DNA from: Dehalococcoidia bacterium
GTDB lineage: Bacteria > Chloroflexota > Dehalococcoidia > GIF9 > AB-539-J10
Assembly (NCBI GenBank): GCA_030606385.1
Contig: JAUWGN010000085.1
Location: forward strand, 1-5,366
Reading direction: 5' to 3'
DNA length: 5,366 nt
Part shown: positions 1 through 5,366 of the stretch, piece by piece
How positions within the stretch are numbered: the first letter of the stretch is position 1
Layout of the letters: the number at the start of each line of letters is the position of its first letter
Notes under the pieces: model-generated
The model's input: the letters and a program-made list of their open reading frames with translations, nothing else
What the model was told of the DNA's origin: nothing
Databases searched by the model: none
Position numbers and translations under genes: made by a program

Positions 1-1
1 G

Positions 2-1750
2 ACCAACTCCATCAGTGAGATTGGAGACGCCGCCTGCATTCTGGCTATCGGCACCAATACCACCGCCGCCCATCCGGTAATTGCTCTGGAGATAGTTGAG
101 GCAGCCAGCAAAGGGGCTAAGCTTATTGTGGTGGATCCAAGGTGCACGGAGACAGCCCAATGGGCTGACATATGGTTGCAGCTCAGACCTGGTACAGATT
201 GTGCCTTACTGATGGGCATGATAAATGTCATCATAGATGAGGGACTTTATGATAAGGAATTTGTCGAGAAGTGGTGCTATGGTTTCGATAAGCTTGCTGA
301 ACGAGCTAGAGATTATTCCCCTCAAGAGGTTTCAAAAATAACTTGGGTTCCTGCCAATAAGATTAGAGAAGCAGCCAGGATGTATACTTCAAGCATGCCA
401 GCGACATCTTTTAATTATATGGGATTGGAACAGCTAGCTAATGTCGTCGAAGCTCTCCATGCTAGATTCATTCTGCCGGCGATAACAGGCAACATCGATG
501 TCAGAGGTGGTGATATAGGTCGCCCTCCAACCCCACAATATGTACCTGAATCTGAGATTGAACTCAACAATAAGTTTCCTCTTGAACAGAAAAAAAAACA
601 GTTGGGTGCTGACCGGTTTAAATTACTTTCTTGGACAGGCTACGACCTTATCCAAGAGAATGTGAAGAGAGTATGGGGCCGACAGATGTCCCGAGGTCAT
701 CATTCCTTCGCTCATGCTCCATCCGTATTCCGGTCCATGCTCATGAATAAACCCTATCACGTCAAAGCCATGATATCCTTGGCCAGCAATCCCATGATTA
801 CAATGCCTAACACAAAACTGGTATATAAAGCGCTGAAAAAGCTTGAACTTTATGTGGTTATGGATTTCTGGCTTACCCCCAGCGCTGAGCTGGCCGACTA
901 TGTGCTCCCAAGTGCCTCATGGCTAGAAAGACCCTCTCTGAGTACCGCCGCTGATACTGCAGGCTTCCTAGCTGGTGGAGAGGCCCCACTGTCTGGAGAA
1001 AAGGGAGGGGAGTATGAAAGGAGAACCGATTATGATTTTTGGCGTGGATTAGGAATCCGCCTTGGGCAGGAAGAATACTGGCCGTGGAAGACTCTTGAAG
1101 AAGCTTATGGTTATCGGCTGGCACCTTTGGGCTATGCTAGCCTTAAGGACTTTGTGGTTAAGACAGGGGGTCATGTATCTTTTGGCTCAGGATACCAAAA
1201 ACATGAGAGAGTGGGATTTGCTACACCCACAGGAAAGTTAGAACTTTACTCAACTATATTGGAAAAGTTGGGTTATAACCCATTACCTTATTATCAGGAG
1301 CCCCCCGAAAGTCCAATCAGTACTCCTGATCTGGCAAAAGATTATCCTCTGATCCTGATTACAGGAGGCAGGTTTCTGCCAATGTATCACTCAGAGCATC
1401 GTCAGATTAAATCCTTAAGAAAGCAGCACCCAGATCCAATTGCTCAGATGAATCCTAAAAAAGCAGTGGAGCTGGGTATTGAAGATGGGGACTGGATATG
1501 GATCGAGACTCCTAGGGGGAGAGTTAGGCAGAAATGCCGTTATTTCGATGGGATCGATCCAAGGGTGATTCATGCTCAACATGGATGGTGGTTTCCAGAG
1601 CTGCGAGGGGAGGAGCCATGGCTGCATGGAGTGTGGGAGTCAAATATTAACGTTGTTACCTCTGATGACCCAGATTACTGCAATAAAATTAGTGGAGGAT
1701 GGCCGCTTAGAGCGATGCTGTGCAGAGTATACAAGGCTAAGCAGCATTAG
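2..1750 (+). CDS. Molybdopterin (Mo/W-bis-MGD) oxidoreductase, DMSO reductase family, 5'-truncated by the window edge
   Basis: The frame is open from base 2, so the gene begins upstream; 582 residues are visible and roughly 150 are missing, including the expected N-terminal [4Fe-4S] motif and metal-ligand residue. The visible part opens with TNSISEIGDA, a segment typical of formate dehydrogenase alpha subunits, then a dinucleotide-type strand KLIVVDPR and the family motif ADIWLQLRPGTD (residues about 55-66). Next come SNPM (about 262-265) and TPSAELADYVLP (about 292-303), both typical of MGD-binding domains. The C-terminal molydopterin dinucleotide-binding domain spans about 448-575 and ends near HGWWFPE. 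From memory, the middle and C-terminal parts (for example LELYSTILEKLGYNPLPYY) resemble acetylene hydratase and its uncharacterised relatives more than true formate dehydrogenases. The ATG at 128 lies inside the conserved fold and is not the start. The reaction and substrate cannot be assigned. It is followed after 40 nt by the flavoprotein gene, and a paralogue lies further downstream. Confidence 0.93.
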   Translation, partial: TNSISEIGDAACILAIGTNTTAAHPVIALEIVEAASKGAKLIVVDPRCTETAQWADIWLQLRPGTDCALLMGMINVIIDEGLYDKEFVEKWCYGFDKLAERARDYSPQEVSKITWVPANKIREAARMYTSSMPATSFNYMGLEQLANVVEALHARFILPAITGNIDVRGGDIGRPPTPQYVPESEIELNNKFPLEQKKKQLGADRFKLLSWTGYDLIQENVKRVWGRQMSRGHHSFAHAPSVFRSMLMNKPYHVKAMISLASNPMITMPNTKLVYKALKKLELYVVMDFWLTPSAELADYVLPSASWLERPSLSTAADTAGFLAGGEAPLSGEKGGEYERRTDYDFWRGLGIRLGQEEYWPWKTLEEAYGYRLAPLGYASLKDFVVKTGGHVSFGSGYQKHERVGFATPTGKLELYSTILEKLGYNPLPYYQEPPESPISTPDLAKDYPLILITGGRFLPMYHSEHRQIKSLRKQHPDPIAQMNPKKAVELGIEDGDWIWIETPRGRVRQKCRYFDGIDPRVIHAQHGWWFPELRGEEPWLHGVWESNINVVTSDDPDYCNKISGGWPLRAMLCRVYKAKQH

Positions 1751-1775
1751 CCCAAGTAGTGCAACATATTACAAC

Positions 1776-1780
1776 AGAGA
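1776..1780 (+). promoter_or_regulatory. Weak candidate ribosome binding site of the flavoprotein gene
   Basis: AGAGA ends 10 nt before the ATG at 1791. It is a poor Shine-Dalgarno match, so the start rests mainly on where the conserved FMN-barrel sequence begins. Translation may depend partly on coupling to the upstream gene, whose stop lies 40 nt before this ATG. Confidence 0.35.
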
Positions 1781-1790
1781 AATTGATGCG

Positions 1791-4367
1791 ATGAGATACG
1801 AAAAGCTTTTTTCACCAATATCTGTGGCGGGATGTACCTTTCCCAATAGAATATTCTTAACCCCAATGGTATCTAGACTAGCTGCGGAAAATGGACATAT
1901 CACAAATATTCTCATAGAAAGGTACAAAAGAATAGCTAGAGGTGGCCTTGGGGCTATGGTGATAGAACCAGCAGTCGTTCAGCCTTCAAAGAGTTCGTTT
2001 AACTTGCGAATCGATGATGATAAGTATGTACCGGATATGAACAAATTCGCAGACGCGGTGCGAAGTGTTAATTCTGATATAAAAATAGGGCTCCAACTTA
2101 TTCATTTTTTAAAAATCGCCCGAAGTGGATGGAGACAGAAAGTTGAAGACTTAAAGCGTAGAGAGATACAGGCCATACCCGAACAGTTCGCCAGCGGAGC
2201 ACAGCGTGCAAAAACGGCAGGCTTTGACTTTATTGAACTCCATATGGCACATTTTACCACTCTTGCCTCTTTCTTGTCATTGATGAATAAGAGGAAGGAT
2301 AGGTATGGAGGGGATTTTAAAGGGAGAGTGAGACTGCCTGCAGAGGTAATCCTGGCAGTCCGGAATGCGGTGGGAAGAGATTTTCCGGTCGGTGTGCGGA
2401 TAAATGGTGAGGAGTTTACGAAAGAAGGAAATACTTTGTTGCAGAGTACACGCATAGTGAGATGTTTGGTCCAGGTTGGTGTTGACTATATAAGTATCTC
2501 AGCTGGAGAGCGCTTTGAGGATGCGGAAGCACCTCCACCTAACACTCCTCCCTTTGCTGGTACAGGATATAGTGGCTCGCGTATGAGCCCAAGGTGGTGG
2601 AATCCTGACGGGGCAAATGTCTATCTGGCTGCTGAGATTCGCAAATATCTCCGAGACGCTGAATTTGTTATTCCCATTGTGACAGCTGGGAAAATACGAA
2701 CGCCTGACTTAGCTGAGAGAATTCTGAAAGATGATAAGGCCGATATTATAGGTCTGGGACGAGCTCTCCTTTGTGATCCTGATTGGCCCTTCAAAGCTAA
2801 AGCCGGAACAGCCGATGATATTGTGAAATGCGCTGCATGTGGATACTGCAGCGAGGCTGATGAGAAATATGAAACAGTAACCTGTGTTCAATGGCCGAAG
2901 GGTGCTGTCAATCCGCCTTCACCGTGGCTACTTGTTCCTCCATGTAAGGCAGCATGCCCTGCGGGTATTGATGTCCGGGGTTATATTGAATTTGTCACTC
3001 AGCGTCAGTATGAAAATGCACTTGATCTAATTGAAGAGAGGATTCCCCTGCCTGCTTCAGTCAGCCGGGTGTGTTCCCGCCCTTGTGAGGTAAAGTGTAA
3101 TCGTGCTGGGCTCGACGATCCCATTGCTATAAATGCGCTTAAACGCTTTGTTGTCGATACAGGAGTATCGAGAAGGAGCATGAAGGAGACTCCCCATGCA
3201 ACAAGAACGAAAGAAGAGAAGGTGGCTATCTTAGGTGCTGGTCCTGCGGGTTTGACAGCTGCCTTCAATTTGGCAAAAATGGGCTACGGCGTGACTATCT
3301 TTGAAGCGCTGCCCTTGGCCGGAGGGATGTTGGCAGTTGGCATTCCGGAATACCGTCTGCCTAAGGATATACTTCAAATCGAGATTAAGAAGATTCAAAA
3401 ACTTGGTGTTGAAATAAAACTTAATAGTCCTTTAAGGATGGATGGATTGACTTTAGAAAGCTTGTCACAACAGGGATATAAGGCATTTTTTATTGCTGTA
3501 GGTGCCCATAAGAGCATTAAACTGAATGTATCTGATGAGAATATGGAAGGTATCTACTATGGTATTGATTTTCTCAGGAAAATCAATTTAGGTAGAAGCG
3601 TCAAGATAGGGAAGAGAGTGGTTGTAGTGGGTGGGGGTAATGTGGCCATTGACGCAGCCAGAACAGCACTTCGACTAGGATCAGAGGAAGTTATTATAGT
3701 CTACCGTCGGTCGAAGGAGGATATGCGAGCTTATAGAGAAGACGTGGAAGCCGCTGAAGTAGAGCGAATTAAGATTATGGACCTTTCCGTACCCGTTAGA
3801 ATTGGGAGTAAGAATGGCCAAGTCGCAAACGTGGAGTGCATGAGAATGGAATTGGGCGGGCCGGACGCTAATGGCCGTAGAATTCCGATTCCTATCAAGA
3901 GCTCAGAATTTGTCCTTAAAGTTGATATGGTTATTCCTGCAATCGGAGAATTTCCAAACCTTTCCTTTTTGGACAAAGAAAAGTTTGATATTACTTCCCG
4001 AAGGACAATAAGGGTTAACTCTCATAGTTTGTCTACAAATGTTAGCGGTGTATTTGCTGGTGGCGACGTGGTAAGTGGGCCTGCTACTGTCGTTGAAGCT
4101 ATTGCTGCTGGGAGAAAAGCGGCCATCTCTATCGATAAGTATTTAACCGGACAGAGCCTGGAGTGCGAAGAAGAAGCACCGAATATCATAGGTATTGAGA
4201 ATCTTGATGTAGTGGAGGTCAAGAAGCGAAGGCGTCAGAAAATGCCTGTCCTCCCTCTTAAAAAGAGGATCCGGAGCTTCAAGGAGGTTGAGCTTGGTTT
4301 TACAGAGATGGCTGCTCTTCGTGAGGCTGACAGGTGTCTGCAGTGTGGTATGTATCCTAAGAGATAA
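1791..4367 (+). CDS. Old Yellow Enzyme / GltD-type fusion flavoprotein (FMN, Fe-S, FAD, NAD(P)H)
   Basis: This 858-residue protein is a predicted soluble, cytoplasmic NAD(P)H-linked flavin oxidoreductase. Residues 1 to about 340 form an OYE-type FMN barrel: LFSPISVAGCTFPNRI near the start, LQLIH at 101-105, HMAH at 151-154, DRYGG, GVRINGEEF and IIGLGRALLCDP. An Fe-S motif follows at C347, C350, C353 and C365, as in 2,4-dienoyl-CoA reductase relatives. A Fer4_20 domain then carries C385, C389, C428, C432 and C436. The FAD Rossmann motif is GAGPAG at 482-487. The second nucleotide site is GGGNVA at 614-619 with YRR at 638-640, which suggests NADPH. The FAD-closing motif GVFAGGD ends at D759. 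The C-terminus is READRCLQCG, with C849 and C852. The ATG at 1791 was chosen because it lies directly before the conserved barrel start; the in-frame extension to 1572 overlaps the upstream gene by 179 nt and resembles no domain. Odd points are a Thr at the usual catalytic Tyr position and a shortened loop. The substrate is unknown; an enoate, an enoyl-CoA or pure electron transfer are all possible. Confidence 0.93.
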   Translation: MRYEKLFSPISVAGCTFPNRIFLTPMVSRLAAENGHITNILIERYKRIARGGLGAMVIEPAVVQPSKSSFNLRIDDDKYVPDMNKFADAVRSVNSDIKIGLQLIHFLKIARSGWRQKVEDLKRREIQAIPEQFASGAQRAKTAGFDFIELHMAHFTTLASFLSLMNKRKDRYGGDFKGRVRLPAEVILAVRNAVGRDFPVGVRINGEEFTKEGNTLLQSTRIVRCLVQVGVDYISISAGERFEDAEAPPPNTPPFAGTGYSGSRMSPRWWNPDGANVYLAAEIRKYLRDAEFVIPIVTAGKIRTPDLAERILKDDKADIIGLGRALLCDPDWPFKAKAGTADDIVKCAACGYCSEADEKYETVTCVQWPKGAVNPPSPWLLVPPCKAACPAGIDVRGYIEFVTQRQYENALDLIEERIPLPASVSRVCSRPCEVKCNRAGLDDPIAINALKRFVVDTGVSRRSMKETPHATRTKEEKVAILGAGPAGLTAAFNLAKMGYGVTIFEALPLAGGMLAVGIPEYRLPKDILQIEIKKIQKLGVEIKLNSPLRMDGLTLESLSQQGYKAFFIAVGAHKSIKLNVSDENMEGIYYGIDFLRKINLGRSVKIGKRVVVVGGGNVAIDAARTALRLGSEEVIIVYRRSKEDMRAYREDVEAAEVERIKIMDLSVPVRIGSKNGQVANVECMRMELGGPDANGRRIPIPIKSSEFVLKVDMVIPAIGEFPNLSFLDKEKFDITSRRTIRVNSHSLSTNVSGVFAGGDVVSGPATVVEAIAAGRKAAISIDKYLTGQSLECEEEAPNIIGIENLDVVEVKKRRRQKMPVLPLKKRIRSFKEVELGFTEMAALREADRCLQCGMYPKR

Positions 4368-4392
4368 GATTTTTAGTAAAATATTGTGAAAC

Positions 4393-4399
4393 GAGGAAG
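4393..4399 (+). promoter_or_regulatory. Ribosome binding site of the second molybdopterin gene
   Basis: GAGGAAG lies 6 nt before the ATG at 4406, a strong Shine-Dalgarno match that fixes this start. It sits in the 38-nt gap after the flavoprotein stop. No promoter or terminator is visible in that gap, which fits translation from a shared transcript. Confidence 0.75.
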
Positions 4400-4405
4400 A
4401 ATATA

Positions 4406-5366
4406 ATGGAAGATTTGCCAGGTGAAGCAAGGGTCATCAAGACGGCTTGCATGTTATGCTTCATGGCGTGTGGCATAAATGTCTATGTCAAGGATGGTAT
4501 GATTAATAAGGTAGAGGGAATGTCAGAGCATCCATTAAACCGGGGTGTCTTATGTCCAAGAGGCTGGGCCCTGCCAGATTACATTTATTCTACTGATCGT
4601 TTGAAGTACCCTATAAGGAAAAAAGATGGGAAATGGAAAAGGATTTCTTGGGAGGAAGCTCTGGATACCATAGCCAGTAGGCTTCAAAAAATCAAGGATG
4701 TGTGTGGGCCGCAGTCGGTAGCTTTCTCTGTAGGATCAATTGGAGCGGAAAATATCGAGATATCGGCTTTTGCTCAGAGATTTCGCGGTGTTTATGGAAC
4801 GCCTAACTTTTTCTCTATTGAAGCTCATTGCTTCCGTTCTCGCGTCATGGCTCGTCTTTTAACATTTGGCACATACCCATTGGAGGATCCTGAAAACTCT
4901 GAATGCATTATTCTGTGGGGTCATAATCCTGATGCTTCAGAGCCACCTTTAGCTGCTAAGATTTATAATGCCTTGGATAGAAGGCTAAAGCTCATTGTCA
5001 TAGATCCCAAACGGATCCCTATGGCCAAAAGAGGTATTCATGTTCAGCTAAGGCCTGGCACGGATTGCTCTCTGGCCTTGGGGATGATGAATTTCATCAT
5101 AGCCGAAAACCTCTATAACAAGGATTTTGTAGAAAAATACACCACTGGTTTTGATGAGTTAGTTGAGCATGTGAAGGACTACTCTCTAGAGAAAGTTTCA
5201 CAAACATGTGGGATTCCGATTGCTAAAATCAGGAATATCAGCCGAGTATTCGCAGGCGCTAAATCTGCTTCGATTATCCAAGGCATAAATTCTTTAGATC
5301 AACACATAAATGGCTTTCAGAATAATCGAGCCTTAGCTATTCTTCAGGCTATAACTGGAAACTATG
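4406..5366 (+). CDS. Second molybdopterin (Mo/W-bis-MGD) oxidoreductase, paralogue of the first, 3'-truncated by the window edge
   Basis: The first 320 residues are visible and the frame is open to the end of the window. C15, C18, C22 and C50 form a C-x2-C-x3-C-x27-C [4Fe-4S] motif, followed by R52, where many family members have Lys or Arg between the cluster and the pterin. WKRISWEEALD at about 77-87 is the classic molybdopterin-domain entry. C142 (in AHCFRSR) sits where the Mo/W-ligating Cys or Sec occurs; it is an ordinary TGC codon. LIVIDPK and QLRPGTD follow, then NLYNKDFVEKYTTGFDEL. There is no twin-Arg signal, so a cytoplasmic location is inferred. The region around QLRPGTD aligns closely with the upstream enzyme, which shows the two are paralogues. 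From memory of acetylene hydratase, its catalytic Asp next to the second cluster Cys is Phe here (F19), arguing against that activity. The start is backed by a good Shine-Dalgarno. No function beyond the family can be assigned. Confidence 0.94.
   Translation, partial: MEDLPGEARVIKTACMLCFMACGINVYVKDGMINKVEGMSEHPLNRGVLCPRGWALPDYIYSTDRLKYPIRKKDGKWKRISWEEALDTIASRLQKIKDVCGPQSVAFSVGSIGAENIEISAFAQRFRGVYGTPNFFSIEAHCFRSRVMARLLTFGTYPLEDPENSECIILWGHNPDASEPPLAAKIYNALDRRLKLIVIDPKRIPMAKRGIHVQLRPGTDCSLALGMMNFIIAENLYNKDFVEKYTTGFDELVEHVKDYSLEKVSQTCGIPIAKIRNISRVFAGAKSASIIQGINSLDQHINGFQNNRALAILQAITGNY

Noticed and set aside
1572..1790. 73-codon in-frame N-terminal extension of the flavoprotein
   Set aside because: It overlaps the first gene by 179 nt in another frame and resembles no domain; the conserved FMN-barrel sequence starts right after the ATG at 1791.
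4254..4268. Small hairpin, CCTCTT / AAGAGG with a 3-nt loop
   Set aside because: It lies inside the flavoprotein coding region, has only 6 pairs and is not followed by a T run, so it is not a terminator.
4368..4405. Possible promoter or terminator between the flavoprotein and the second molybdoenzyme
   Set aside because: The 38-nt AT-rich gap has no stable stem-loop and only a Shine-Dalgarno; there is too little room for a convincing promoter.
873..4430. Several minus-strand open frames of 60-117 codons
   Set aside because: All lie opposite strongly conserved plus-strand coding sequence, have no recognisable domains, and are best explained as shadow frames.
4829..4831. Selenocysteine at the metal-ligand position
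   Set aside because: The codon at the ligand position is TGC (Cys), with no in-frame TGA in the visible part of the gene.
4406..5366. Acetylene hydratase as the specific function
   Set aside because: The overall fold family matches, but the Asp next to the second cluster Cys that acetylene hydratase needs is Phe here.

Overview
This window looks like part of one plus-strand operon from an anaerobic bacterium with a large set of molybdopterin enzymes. It holds three tightly spaced genes and no RNA genes, mobile elements or CRISPR. The genes are the 3' part of a molybdenum/tungsten-bis-MGD oxidoreductase (2-1750), a complete three-part flavoprotein (1791-4367) and the 5' part of a second, paralogous molybdopterin oxidoreductase (4406-5366). 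Both outer genes run off the window. The anaerobic call rests on the Fe-S-rich flavoprotein and the tandem DMSO-reductase-family enzymes. The phylum cannot be fixed from these genes; Desulfobacterota, Chloroflexota (Dehalococcoidia) and Peptococcaceae-type Firmicutes are all plausible. Base composition is moderate, with a slight A+T excess by eye.

The first enzyme lacks its N-terminus here, including the Fe-S cluster and the metal ligand. It starts with a formate-dehydrogenase-like TNS segment and continues with a body that, from memory, looks most like the acetylene hydratase branch of the DMSO reductase family. The third enzyme has its N-terminus: a [4Fe-4S] motif (C15, C18, C22, C50), a probable Cys metal ligand (C142) and no Tat signal, so it is probably cytoplasmic. 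It lacks the catalytic Asp of acetylene hydratase.

The central protein, 858 residues from the chosen start, joins an Old Yellow Enzyme-type FMN barrel with its Fe-S motif to a GltD/NfnB-type module (Fer4_20 Fe-S domain, FAD domain, NAD(P)H domain). Its barrel has lost the usual catalytic Tyr and part of the active-site loop.

The gaps are 40 and 38 nt with no terminator, so the genes are probably cotranscribed. A reasonable inference is that the flavoprotein passes electrons between NAD(P)H and a substrate or the molybdoenzymes. The substrate is unknown. The most interesting point is the pairing of two divergent molybdoenzyme paralogues around an altered OYE-GltD fusion, which may be an uncharacterised anaerobic redox pathway.
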